From Undaria pinnatifida (Eukaryota; Sar; Phaeophyceae; Laminariales; Alariaceae), in contig JABAKD010000026.1 in the NCBI GenBank assembly GCA_012845835.1, positions 5,215,014 through 5,279,013 of the forward strand: a stretch of 64,000 bases of DNA. The letters are read 5' to 3'. The number at the start of each line of letters is the position of its first letter. Position 1 is the first letter of the stretch. The notes beneath the pieces are model-generated. The model was given only the letters and a program-made list of their open reading frames with translations, was not told the origin of the DNA and searched no databases. This document shows positions 44,107 to 55,824 of the stretch, piece after piece. Position numbers and translations under genes: made by a program.

Positions 44107-44688
44107 CAGAATTAATAGCGGTCCCCCAATAAGGCGGTATCCCTCACTAAGGCGGCCACCATCACCCGATAGATCAATCCGTGTTTAGGGCTGCAAGCAG
44201 TGTTTTTAGTGGTCTCGGGATAAGTCGGTAGGTACTAATAAAGCGATATCCCTGAGTAAGGCGGCCACCATCGCCCGTGGCACGACTGAAACCCGCAATA
44301 CGGCAATGACCACCTTGTTCAAGGCTCTGGCCCCTCAATAGAGCGATCCATCGCCCTATTGAGGGCAAGCGTGGCCTCCGAATCTGAACAGACACCCTAC
44401 GTCATTAATTATATATAGTCTAGAGGTCCCCGAGGAGTTGGGATTCGTTCTCCTCATGGTTCACGGTGTCTCATTCATCTCTCCTTTGGCTCGCTGCCTA
44501 GACATTGTTTGCACTAGCTGTGCTGTGACACTCAGCCTGTAGCTAACAAAGCCAAAATGCCGTAATGCGCTATCCGCCCTAGGCTATTAGTGAATATGAC
44601 GGATGCTCCCAACATACACGAATAGCGCGGTAATGAGAGTCTGCCTCGCACACTCAACCGCCTTATTTGGGGACCACTAGAACTGCTG
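44107..44688. mobile_element. TIR element with TA target duplication, pogo/Tc1-like
   Basis: The 582-base element starts CAG and ends CTG, with TA directly outside on both sides (44105-44106, 44689-44690). Terminal inverted repeats of about 45 bases share ggtcccc.aataaggcgg. Inside are further aaggcgg units. There is no transposase frame. TA targets and CAG ends are typical of pogo/Tc1-mariner MITEs. Confidence 0.65.
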
Positions 44689-45059
44689 TATTCCTGTTCC
44701 GTATTATCGTGCACAGCTTGCTTCAACCATAGTGTCGAACAAGTAGCAAGGTGCGCCCGCAAGCGATCTCGCACAGCTTCCGCCCTTCTTGGTCAACCAT
44801 GTGCCGCGCGGAGAATCAAGCCGGACAAAAGTTCACGGAGTAGAAAACCTCGGGCGCGTTCGATTATCATCGCTTGACTGAAACATGATGATCATGGCCT
44901 CACATAACATGTAAATAACACCGAGCCGGGGTAGTAGTTTACTTCTGAATCACTGGAATCTGGTATATATAGTATAGACCTTGACAACCAAACTATTATT
45001 ACCGCAGTACGGCAGCGGCGTCATCACCATTCACCTTCGGAGTGAGGGCGTCGGCCGTT

Positions 45060-45312
45060 TCGATCACTTCAGAAACTACTCTTGTTGTTGTTCTCACATT
45101 AACTCGCATAATCAAGTCCGTGCCGTGGTCACAGGACAGGCTCCAGTCACTCTCGAGCTGAGGAATACCCCCAGAGGATGAAAAAACACAAACAACCCAA
45201 AGTGGTGTACACGCATATATCACAGCTGACGCAATTCATGCCTCCACCAGAAACATACAAAAAGTGAAATCGGGAGTCAGTCTACGATGTGCCAGGTCCA
45301 TACCGGTCAGTA
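45060..45312 (+). repeat. dispersed family D, copy 1
   Basis: A block of about 250 bases from gttgttctcacattaactcg through gtccgtgccgtggtcacagg and ctccaccagaaacatac to tgccaggtccataccggt. It recurs nearly unchanged at 59.1 kb, and its first part at 43.6 kb. Confidence 0.75.
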
Positions 45313-45354
45313 TATATATGTATAGTCTAGTCTATTTTTTTTTATTTTTTTTTT

Positions 45355-45555
45355 ATCCTCCGGCGGATGGGGAAAAATAAAGCTTCAGCTCACCACACTT
45401 CCACGTATTTTGATACGCGTCGTGTGTCGATTTAACTCAGTTGCTTTCGCAGCCCAACGCTAGCTGGCGCACCCTTCGGGTCCCATTGTAGGTATAGCGT
45501 AAGCTGTCCCTATCAGTGGTCTTGGTTACAACCCCGGCAGCTATACTTCGACTTC
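45355..45555 (+). repeat. dispersed family E, copy 1
   Basis: A block of about 200 bases: atcctccggcggatgggga, cttccacgtattttgatacg, cagttgctttcgcagccca, cgctagctggcgcacccttc, ggttacaaccccggcagc. The A-box-like tagctggcgc and B-box-like ggttacaacccc hint at a tRNA-related SINE; this is weak. Confidence 0.65.
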
Positions 45556-45654
45556 AGCATCGCAAAAACAAGAAATGAATGTCGTCCCGACGATTTTGGG
45601 CTGTAGAGCCCCGCCATTCAGACTACGAAAAAGCCAGAACTTCTCGATAACCCC

Positions 45655-45800
45655 AACACATACATGATGAGCTCAACATCTCACCCCAAACATCGCTTCT
45701 TCGAAGGCATTCGTTCGCGCAAGCCGACCAAGACATTAATGTTTCTACGCGCTAGTCCTAAAACAAATACCTGGTACACTCGTAAAATTATCAAACTCTA
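45655..45800 (+). repeat. dispersed family F, copy 2
   Basis: Contains atgatgagctcaacatctca, gaaggcattcgttcgcgcaa and cgctagtcctaaaacaaata. The (ATC)n block of other copies is absent. Confidence 0.55.
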
Positions 45801-46799
45801 ACCGACAGGTGCACGCTTGAGGAGGTCAACCGCACTATACAGGTCAGAACCTCAGAAGTTCATAACGTATGAAACACTACTGGGTCAAAACACTGCAACC
45901 CCTTCCGCACTATACCGCACTATAGAGGGATGACCCAACTTCAAACCAGGATGCACATCGGATCAAAACCTTCGGGCCAGCTCACAGCTCCTCGGCCAAA
46001 GAGCCCTGCCAGGCAACACTTGTTACGGGAAAAAAAAATATACCAAGACCCCGACGGCCGTGGCATGTCTCGTGTAGCCGCAACGACGAGAACCCTAACG
46101 TGCCAGGTACCCGTGCCACGAAACTCGTCCATCTCCCCGGGCACACTCTCGTCCCATACGGAGCTGCCGTCCGTGTACGAGCCCACGGTCGGTGTCGAAC
46201 CACGCCCTATCCGCGGACCCCACCGCAGCAGCAGCAGCAGTAAGAACGGTGCTCCGTCTCGAAAAACATTTAGTATGTGCATATAACGGTCACAATTCTA
46301 AGAAAAACATCAAATGAGTACCCCCGCCCTCTCTCGGCGGATGAGGACAAGCCCCGCCCGCCCGCCTGCCCGCTCGCCCGCCCGCCCCCGGCTCATCGTG
46401 GGTTTACTCCGGCGCAGACGAGATAGCACAGACCAATCGATGCTTCCCTTCCGGCTTGTAGCTTCGGTAAAAACCTAACACTGAAAGCACGATAACACTT
46501 GTTCGCGGGGTTGGGGAGGGAGGGTTCGGCTAAGGTTTTGGACAAATATTGAAGGCACAACACACCACGGGTTCGGGGTGGGGGTGAGGGGGCGTTCCGT
46601 CCCCTCCGCTGGCCTATCCGGTAGACGTGGTGACGCGCTGGAAGTCGGCTATTTCGGTGCAGTCCCGAAAATTATCACCTCGCACTTTAACCCCGCCAAG
46701 CGCAACGAAAACACTTTCATTCCAGAACAAAAAAATGCGGCCTGTTCTACTGCACCTCTCCCCCCCGAAGCGTCCCTGACGCGCGTATAATATAGTTAG

Positions 46800-46920
46800 C
46801 TGCCGAAGAGGATCTGTACCTAGATCACGATCTGTCTGCGGTGTGAAGTGATGTATTAGGCTAACCCTGCGGAAGAGGATCTGTACCTGGGTCACGATCT
46901 GTCTGCGGTGTGAAGTGGCT
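46800..46920. repeat. two-copy tandem repeat, 62-base unit
   Basis: gaagaggatctgtacct and cacgatctgtctgcggtgtg occur twice, directly before the SINE-like copy at 46.93 kb. Confidence 0.85.
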
Positions 46921-46925
46921 TACCC

Positions 46926-47231
46926 TTTTTTTTTCGCACACTTCTACTCTCCAGCTTCTGGGCAAGTCGTGGTCACAGGTGTCGTCCCTTCTCCCCCCCG
47001 GTTCTTGCCTTCAAATTTTTATCGCGCATAGGGTTCAGCAATCCCACTGCTCGTCGATTTTTCATCGAGTGTTGCTAACTCACGCTCTCGCGTTTTCCGC
47101 AAGTCAATTTGTGCGCAAGAAACAGTTCCCACGACTTGATACGAGTATGCACTCGGGGGGATTCAATTTCACGAAACTGACCTATACCAGGCTCGAGGAT
47201 AACCTGATACGCCACCGGGCGGGGCGACCGG
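46926..47231 (-). mobile_element. SINE-like element, copy 4
   Basis: Minus-strand copy with a T run at 46926 and the head at 47231 (small insertion, ccgggcggggcgacc). The B box is damaged (ttcaatttcacgaaac on +). Confidence 0.75.
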
Positions 47232-47744
47232 CCTTACCCTATTGTAGGCAGGGTAGGTGATCGATGTTTTACGCCGTCTGCCTCGGCAGAAAACCGTTAC
47301 GAAGACATTTTGACTCCGTTAATCTTGCAGCCGGGGGGTGATTTTCCTTTCTTTGGGGCGCAGACTCCAGTCAAGCGGGGGGCATCATCGCAGCCTTGAA
47401 GGCCCCCACCACGGCCTGTAGGCACGTGAATCGTATCGTGAATCGTCTCGGGGCTTGTTCCGGATGGCGTCGAGCACTGTGGGTCGAGTTTGAGACGCAG
47501 CTAGTGTATGGTGTTGTAATAGTCGCTTAACACACCAATTCATATGAAGAGCAGCTACACTCTGAGGGCATGTACGTCGGGATCGGTTAGCAATTACCAG
47601 GTATAAAGTACTCGGTATCATACGCGGGAGTCGACGGTGGGGGCGTGAAGCCCCGGGCTTCACCGGCAAATACCATCGATGCTGCCTCTGAAACATTAGT
47701 CGAGGCACTGCAGCAGCGGCAAAGAAAGGACAGATTTTTTTTTT

Positions 47745-47958
47745 TTTTTATCCTCCGGCGGATGTGGAAAAAAAAGAAAAAAGCTTAGACTAAGCTCACC
47801 TCACTTCCACGTATTTTCATACGCGTCGTGTGAGTGTCGATTTAACTCAGTTGCTTTCGCAACCCAACGCTAGCTGGCGCGTCCTTCGGATCCCACTATA
47901 GCGATAGCGTGAGCTGTCCCTACCAGTGGTCTTCGTTACAACCCCGGCAGCGCAAGCT
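47745..47958 (+). repeat. dispersed family E, copy 2
   Basis: Same chain as the 45.36 kb block, with the T run before tcctccggcggatg and the end gttacaaccccggcagc shared. Confidence 0.65.
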
Positions 47959-48779
47959 GCCGTTGTATACGGATGCGTGTGTATGTCGACCCGGCCTGTC
48001 CCCTGAGGGTCAGGTTCGGTGGAGATAGCCACGCCCGCGCTCCGGAATACCCGAACGAACAACTTAAAGACGACGTGTACAGCTCCCTAAAATCATCCCC
48101 CAGGTACCAGGTACCAGGTGCTTAAAAGGAGTACACGACAAATGAAATCTCCGACACCACACTCCCGCTTTCGACTCCCAGTCAGGGGAGGGCGTTCTAA
48201 AACCCTAAAAACAAGCAAGCAGGCAAACCAACCAACGAAAACAAACAAAAATAGAGCAAGCAAACAAGCAAGCAATCACACAATCAAACGAACAGCTGAA
48301 CAAACAAACAATTTTTTATCTTTGAACCCTTGCAGAAATCCTTCTTCCACTCGTTCGTACCGGTTGTTGTTGTTTTTGTCGTTCCGACACGGTTGCGAAT
48401 GCGGTGTCATTTGTCTTTTTATCGTGTCCCCCTGCTGGTATATAGGTGTATGTGTATAGGTGAATACTTCCAAGCGTATACGCGATACCCGGATTTTGCC
48501 GGCCTCCACGTGTCCAGAGCGAACTGGACACCACATAGTCGATAGCCGACGGACAGCAGAATGCAGAGGGGCTGGCTCCCATTGCTACTATATTATGCTA
48601 CTAGTACTAGTACTAGGACACTACTACTACTACTACTACTACTGTGGGACTGCTGCCACTGCAGAGGGACCTCTCACCTGGGTGAATGTGGCGCGCACAT
48701 CGATTGCTGCTCGTCGCGTATCTCCGGCTGACTGTTATGCATCCCTGTAGCTCTTGGGCGCATGCTATATACTTCATAC

Positions 48780-48985
48780 ACAGTAGGGGTCCCCCAATAA
48801 GGCGGTATCCCTATATAAGGCGGTATCCAAACACGAGGCGGTATCCCTATATAAGGCGATATCCCGATATAAGGCGGTATCCCGATATAAGGCAGTCAAC
48901 ATCGCTTTGCGCGACTTGGGAACTGCACTCAGAACCTAGTATGAATAAGACGGCTTCCCCGCTTAAGGCGGTTATCTTGCTCTCT
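48780..48985 (+). mobile_element. partial copy of the pogo-like element end
   Basis: Begins cagtaggggtcccccaataa and continues with six or more degenerate 18-base units (ggcggtatccctatataa). The far inverted end was not found. Confidence 0.55.
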
Positions 48986-49053
48986 GGCACACCATAGCAA
49001 AGCGGTTATCTTAGGTTATCTTAGGTTATCTTAGGTTATCTTAGTTTATAGGG

Positions 49054-49453
49054 TTTTATAGGGCTTAGTTTGGGTAAGCTATTGGTTAAACTTTTGCAAG
49101 TGATCAAACAGACTAATACCTCTCTAATACCTTAACAAATGGCGTCGTCGACAGATCATGGGCTTTTGGCGTCGTCGACAGACCAGGGGCTTTTAGGGTC
49201 GTGGGTTCGAGTCCCACATCCACCATAATAAACATTTTCAGAATTTATCCATGCCGAACTTGAAAAATACTCTCCCCGGTATACCCAGGAAATAAAACGG
49301 CTTGGACGATTGACAGGTCCGCCCGTATATCCGGCCGACCTGCTATCCCGCCGTTTCAGGGGGGGAGCGTGTTATGAGGCTTAGTTTGGGTAAGCTATTG
49401 GTTAACCCTTCGCGAGTGGTCAAACGAACTAATACCCCACTAACACCTTGACA
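49054..49453 (+). mobile_element. TRIM, second two-LTR copy
   Basis: 5' LTR about 49054-49137 (its first bases diverged), 3' LTR 49370-49453. The region after the PBS is duplicated internally (ggcgtcgtcgacaga occurs twice). The B box gggttcgagtcccac is kept. The polypurine tract is ggggggagcg. Confidence 0.85.
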
Positions 49454-49544
49454 AAACAATAAAATACAATACAGTCCAGTACCACACCTCCTACAATACC
49501 ATACGATACCATACCGCAGCTTTGGCTGGTACTTTGTGAGCAAA

Positions 49545-49805
49545 ACGAAACTGCGATTACTACAGTCTGTAGAGCCATCCCACGCTAGGTAGGGGTGCAG
49601 CACATTCTAAGAAATTTCTGAGCTCCTCACATGAGGAGCTAGATGAATATCAACATAATCATCCATCATCATCATCCATCATCCATCATCATCATCCATC
49701 ATCCATCATCATCATCCATCATCACTCATCACCCGAAACATGACTTGGAAGGCACATTCGTTCGCGCGACCCGGACAACATTTCCATGCGCTAGTCCTTA
49801 TTAAT
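49545..49805 (+). repeat. dispersed family F, copy 3, with an (ATC)n block
   Basis: Family sequence (gagctcctcacatgaggagc) is interrupted by catcatccatc units at 49655-49730, then continues with cacccgaaacatgacttgga and attcgttcgcgcgacccgg. Confidence 0.65.
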
Positions 49806-49859
49806 ATACCATACTAATAGTCTTAATACAACAAGGATTTATCATTTCCGCGCATATAT

Positions 49860-50764
49860 TGAAGTGTCCCGCCCGCCCCCCGCCCCCCGCCGATCCCTCT
49901 TGTTCAAACGCCCCACCTAAAATCAAAATCTGCCACAGTAGTGAACACTACCAGCCAGCGGATATCACCTCATTATCTTTCTGGCCGTCCATGCCGTAGC
50001 TCCAATTCATTTTCGCCCCCTCTCTCCCCCCCTTTTTTTGTTTCCCCGTTCCGTCTTGTTTAAACGACCCACCTAAAATCGATATCGGCCAGAGTAATAA
50101 ACACTTCTACGCAATTGATATCACGTCAGTATCTTTCTAGCCATCGATGACATGTAGCTTTAATTCACCCCCCCCCCCCCCCCAACGCCCCCCCCCCCCA
50201 ACACCGCCTCCTTCTCCGCCGCCCGCACGACCGCCTAGGCCTAGCACACCAAGCGTACAGCAAGCCCCTGCATATACGCGACCTAAACCTGTTAAAAACC
50301 CTTCCTCCCCATCAAAACCCCCAACTCCCCCGCCTTTTTTTTTCCCCGCTCCCTCTTGCTCAAACGCCCCACCTAACATCGAAATCACCTAATTACCTTT
50401 CTAGAGTCATCCATGCCGCTGCTCCAATTCATCCCCCCCCCCCCCCCAACGCTCCCTCTTCCCCACCACCCGCACCATCGCCTAGACCTAGCACCACGCG
50501 TATAGCAAACCCCTACATCTATGCGACCTAAAGCTGTTAAAATCCCTTTTGCCCCCCCCCCACCCCCCAACCCGCCCCCTCGAACACTCCGCCCTCTCCT
50601 CACTGGTTGTACGACTTACAGGATATACATAATAAACTGGTGCATTCCTTCCAAAACCGTCACATTTATCCCCTTAAGGATTTATAGTTTCCACGCACGT
50701 TTTGAGTTGCCCCGCCCATCCGCCCCCCCCCTCCCGCTCTCCCTCTTGTTCAAACCCATGCCCC
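49860..50764 (+). repeat. C-rich composite array (mirror of the 25.2-26.1 kb array)
   Basis: Units include aaatctgccacagtagtgaac, catgccgtagctccaattca, C runs, cgcctagacctagcaccacg and gcaaacccctacatctatgc, each occurring several times. No coding content; Pro-rich frames here are repeat artefacts. Confidence 0.7.
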
Positions 50765-51105
50765 AACGCCCTTAAAAACTCCGCCCTCTCCTCACCGGTT
50801 ATACGACTTACAGGATACACTTCATAAACTGATGCATTTCCTTCCACAGCTGTCAGATTTTGTCCCCCTAACAAAACGGGTTTTATAGTTTCCGCGCACA
50901 GATTGACTAACATTACCCTGTTGACCCTGAGAGCTACATTATCATTGTAGTTCCAAGGGGAGTCGCCGACCAATATCCTTAATGAGGACACACAACCCGG
51001 TAATACGCGCGATCGGAGTATCACACAGCTTGCAAATATATGAGTTTCGACGAAATCTTCGATCTCACAGCTGGGGTGTATTTTTATTTTTGTAATAATA
51101 AAACG
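50765..51105 (+). repeat. dispersed family C, plus copy
   Basis: Complete copy following the C-rich composite array. A small insertion (attatcattgtagtt) near 50939 distinguishes it. Confidence 0.7.
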
Positions 51106-51269
51106 ATACCAGTGTTTCAGTATGCTCGTACAAGTGTGAAAAGTGTTAGGCTTCTAAACGGTAATTGTTTTCTCGAGGAGCTCAAGCGTAAATAATGTTA
51201 CATTACGTACCAGAAATGATTACAATTGGCTCAAAAAGTGCAACCAGTATCGTTACTACCGCACTATAG

Positions 51270-51690
51270 AGGCATGATTTGGCATGATTTGGCATGGTTT
51301 GGGATGATTCGGGATGATTTGGCATCATTTGGCATGATTTGGGATTATTTGGCATGATTTGGCATGACTTGGCATGACTTGGGATTACTTGGGATGATTT
51401 GACATGATTTGGGATGATTCGGGATGATTTGGGATGATTTGGGATGATTTGGCATGATTTGGCATGATTTTGGGACGAGTTGGCATGATTTGGCATGACT
51501 TATCATGACTTGGGATGATTTGGGATGATTTGGGACGATTTGGCGTGATTTGGGATGATTTGGGATGATTTGGCATGATTTGGGATGATTTGGGATGATT
51601 TTGGGATGATTTGGCCTGATTTGGCATGATTTTGGGATGATTTGGGATGATTTGGGACGATTTGGGATGATTTGGGATGATCCAATACGC
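51270..51690. repeat. 10-base minisatellite (gatttgggat / gatttggcat)
   Basis: About forty units. Asn-His-Pro-Lys-Ser-Ser frames on the minus strand are artefacts of the repeat. Confidence 0.92.
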
Positions 51691-51699
51691 GATTCACAG

Positions 51700-52480
51700 T
51701 CCCATGGCCTAGGTAGACATAGCGAAACACATTTGATATTTACGGTAAAACACAACCTATCTATCATGTAGGGTATATACTTCGAAGTAGTTAGTAATAG
51801 TACAACTTCCAACCTTAAGTTGAGGAACGCCGTCGATCAGAAGTATTTCAGCCGAAACAAATCGCTACACACATAATCTATCATGTAGAGCACGCGTCTC
51901 ATGTTACCGGCAGCTCTCACCTATGATCGCCCATGAGGGGCCGCTTATGCAGGGGTTATAGATCGCCGCATAGTCTATATAGCTCGACCAGGGATCTAGA
52001 AGATTCTTTATGACAGACATTTTATAAAATTATTGTATGAGTAACAACCATCAGCTGTATGAGTTCGACAAATTTACCGGGTCGACACTCATCTTTGCAA
52101 GCTGCGTAATACGCCGGTCGTTCGTTTTTTGGTAAGTTTTGTCATGAGTCAAAATCTAAATTATTATTAATCTTGAAATAGTAATATAAATGGACATTAT
52201 TGATACATGTTGTACATGTGTTACCGCTTTGCGTGCGGCGCTACCTCAGAGGCGCCGCGTAGGACGGTAGGAGCCGCCTCCTCAACCGTCCTCTAGCCAT
52301 CCTCTTGCTATGATATCCTGTTGCGATGCTATCCTGCTGCTACCGACGAAAAAAAAAAAGAGGAAAGCGGGGCGTGGGGGGTGAAACAAATTCCAACGTA
52401 AACAAAAATTTGGCGGTGTGAGCCGAACGGGCCGGCATATATACATACGACGCCGACTACTGCTGCTACTGTAACCAAAT
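51700..52480. other. intergenic stretch, nothing recognised
   Basis: Only a fragment like dispersed family C near 52060-52120 (cgacactcatctttgcaagc). No exon or RNA gene was seen. Confidence 0.5.
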
Positions 52481-52635
52481 ATGTCGGTTGACGGTCTAGC
52501 TTTGTCCCCGCCGTCAAGAAATTATTTAGACTTAATATGATATCTTAAGTGTGGTTAGGTCCTTGACGGCTTTCCTTGACTGCTGTCCTTGACGAATGTC
52601 CGTCAAGGGACGATAGTAGTGCCGTCAACCGACAT
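52481..52635. mobile_element. 155-base MITE with perfect 14-base inverted ends
   Basis: ATGTCGGTTGACGG at 52481 pairs exactly with CCGTCAACCGACAT at 52622. Inside are several more ttgacgg / ccgtcaag motifs in both orientations, so the whole element can fold. No clear target duplication was seen. Confidence 0.6.
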
Positions 52636-52857
52636 TTTTTACTGCAGCTGTATCATGTGCGACCGTCGTTTCGCTGTTTTTTTACCTCGCGAAAAGGGGT
52701 TCAGCGACGGCATTTTCTCTCTCGCGGGTGCCCCCCGCTCGGCATGCAGGCCCGTACAGGCCACAAGCCGAGACGAGAATCGTCTTGTTACGGGCTTTGT
52801 TAGGCGACACCGAAAAATCGGGGCAGACGCAGAGTAGTGTCGCGTCAGCACGTCGAC

Positions 52858-52976
<119 letters not shown>

Positions 52977-53131
52977 TGTGCAAGAAATCATCTGTGACAG
53001 ATACTGGTATACATTAGTCAGACTCGGGGCAACCGTTTTTGCTACGTACGAAAATACGAGGCCATTAATAACCGTTGCAGTGGGTAACCCTATTCAAGAG
53101 AGACCAAGATAAGAGACCTTTCGGGAGACTT

Positions 53132-53350
53132 AAGAGTGGTAATATCGGTGCGTCTCGCGCCTATACTACAAGCGATACATTTCCCACTACAGATAAGAGC
53201 TCAATATGTGGTCAAGAGCGCGTGTTTCGGCGTGTCACGTCCGTAAGAAGAGTGGTAATATCGATGCGTCTCGGCTATACTAAAAGCGATACATTTCCAA
53301 CTAGAGATAAGAGCGCTATGTGGTTGAGAGCGCGTGTTTCGGCTTGCTTG
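53132..53350. repeat. two-copy tandem repeat of about 120 bases
   Basis: gagtggtaatatcg.tgcgtctcg, aagcgatacatttcc and gagcgcgtgtttcggc occur twice. Confidence 0.85.
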
Positions 53351-54124
53351 TCACGGAGTACTCTTAAATCGGGTACCTACTCAATGTGAAGTGCATACCA
53401 TGTTATAAGATACAGCGGACTTCAATGTTCGTTCGGCGTCTCCGTCAAATGAAAATATTAACAAAACAAAACAAAAAATGCCGATACTGCTTGTGTCGGG
53501 TGTTTTATGTATAAACACGTACGCTGTAGATGTTACTATTACTATTATTAATGATAGAAAGTCGGACATACACCACCACCGCACGAAAGTACTTTTTACC
53601 TTCTCCGCAAGAGTACTATGAGCTCTAGGTGCAATAGTATTGGGCCGCGAAAATTGCAACTAGTTAGTTTGTAGAATGATAATATGTTGCAAGAATACGT
53701 TTTACTTAACTACTAAAATATCAACATGTTAATGTGTCAATGTTAGTAATATAGGATGGGATATTGGACGAAGCATATGTTAAGCTTCTCGTGTAATGAT
53801 AACATTACGACATTGGCATGTTACTCAGATATCAACGTTAACAATATCAATATAGTCTTATGTTTATTGATATTAACAATGTCACCAGGCACCACTTTGT
53901 GAATTCTTTTTTACGAAACGTTGACCTGTTCTTGTGTTTATGTCTGTTGTAAAATGTGTTTCTTTCAGATAGCTACACCGCTTCATGATAAAACAGGTGT
54001 ACGTACTGCTGCGGTGTGTACCGAACATCGTACGTATGTTTTCGTAATGGAATGCATGTATATAGTCTATGTACCGCCTGCTTCGGCCAACCTTCACGCG
54101 GGGTACGTACTTTAATACTATTAC

Positions 54125-54690
54125 GATATATATACCTGTTGGCCCTGGCATTAGCAGGGGAGTCGTCGACCTGTATCCTTCACGACGGGACACACCCCGT
54201 AACACTTGCGATCGAAGTAAAGTATCACACGCAGCTTGCAAAGCTGAGTTTTGATCACAAAAATCATTTTTGGCCGATCTCACAGAGCTCTGAGTGGGGT
54301 GTATTTTCATTTTTATAAGGTACACTACTCGACAGGTGATACCATCTCTTTACCTTTCGAGCCACCCATCCATGCAGTAGCAGTAGCTCCAATTCATTTG
54401 TATGGTCTTCAAGTTTTAAGTACCCCCCCCCTCCCCCACCCCTTCCTTCCCCGCCGCCCCTACCATCACCTACTACTAGCACTACGATACGCAAGCAGTA
54501 AGCTCGTATTTAGTTATGCGGTCTATCTCCCCTCCCCTCACCGGTCATGCTAAAACTAAGTAACTACAGGATATGCATAATAAACTGGTGCATTCCACAG
54601 CTGTCAGATTTTGTCCCCCTCAAAAACGGGTTTTTTTCATAGATAGTTCCTGCGCACAGATTGATGAGCATCATCCTCGTGACCCTGGTA
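54125..54690 (+). repeat. dispersed family C, two rearranged pieces
   Basis: The 3' part (ggggagtcgtcgacctgtat .. gtgtattttcatttttataa) lies at about 54140-54320. A 5' part (gtcagattttgtccccctca) lies at 54600-54690, so the order is inverted relative to other copies. A short C-rich block sits between them. Confidence 0.6.
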
Positions 54691-55734
54691 AAAACTATTA
54701 TTATTTCCGCCCTCCGATAACATAGCGTACTGTATGTAGATATAATTCCGATAGATATCGAATATCCTTCCATAAAGCGGTAGTGCTATCTCTCCTGTTG
54801 TTATGGTATGTCCCTGGGAAGTGAGTGACCAACGAGGAACCTGCCTAGCAGAGAGAGAGACCTGCAAAGGGTGGCCTGTGTCTGTAACAGCCCCTAGTCC
54901 TAGTGTACTCCTATGATATGGCCCTCTGCCATTTTATATCATCACAACATTAACGCATGTATATACCAGGTATAGTCTACAGTACTAGCATTATACCACT
55001 TAAATCGGCAAGGGAAGTACCGTTCCGCTCGTCGTGTAATTTGCTGTAGTCGCAGGGTTATCTGTGCACGTGAGACGCCTGATGCCTCGAGAGTGATCAT
55101 CGCTTCCTTCCCCTTGCACCCGCGATCCTGAACGATCCTCCGTCGGTAGGACTTCCCAGTATCGGATACTCGTAGGTATGCTAATTCGTCGGTTTTGAAC
55201 AAAACTGACATTTCGAAGAAACATAATAAGATGACACCTACCTTGGTGTTGCTTTTTTTAAAATAGTGTACCAGGTACAACACATGCATGCGAGTAGCTC
55301 TAGTTATCCTGAAGACCCTAAGGCTGCAAGCACCAAAGCTCAAGACAATCAGCATGAAGTGAACATGTCAAGTTTCGCCGCATGTGCGCCGCATGTGCCG
55401 CGACATGTCACGACTCATGGCACCGCATTGGGAAGTACTATAACTATTTCCCCCACTTTTTTGCTCGTCAAGAAAAAAAATGCTGACTTTACGTTGAACA
55501 AAGCAACAACTGATCAGAAAACTGTGGGCAAGAACCCCCCCTTTCTCCGTCCGTCTATACCCCTAATGTTCTACCTTTCTATCATGCCTTTTCCCCCCTT
55601 TGTATTACTTGCTATACTTCTACATATTGTTGTTGCGCTCGCACCTGGCCCTTGCGGCTATCCACGAGCTAGCCATGTCTGGAGACGTTGCATTACCAAT
55701 CGTGGCACAAAAAAGATAAAAAAAAAATTATATA

Positions 55735-55820
55735 TAGTCTATATTTTGTATATATTATAAAAAATTAAAATACACTACTAAAGCTGTGAGATCGAAGATT
55801 TCGTCGAAACTCATAATATG
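55735..55820 (-). repeat. dispersed family C, short minus piece
   Basis: Carries aaaattaaaatacactac and gctgtgagatcgaagatttc in reverse complement. Confidence 0.5.
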
Positions 55821-55824
55821 AAGC

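Noticed and set aside
51203..51812. Minus-strand frames of Asn-His-Pro-Lys-Ser-Ser repeats
   Set aside because: Encoded by a 10-base minisatellite open in several frames; an artefact of the repeat.
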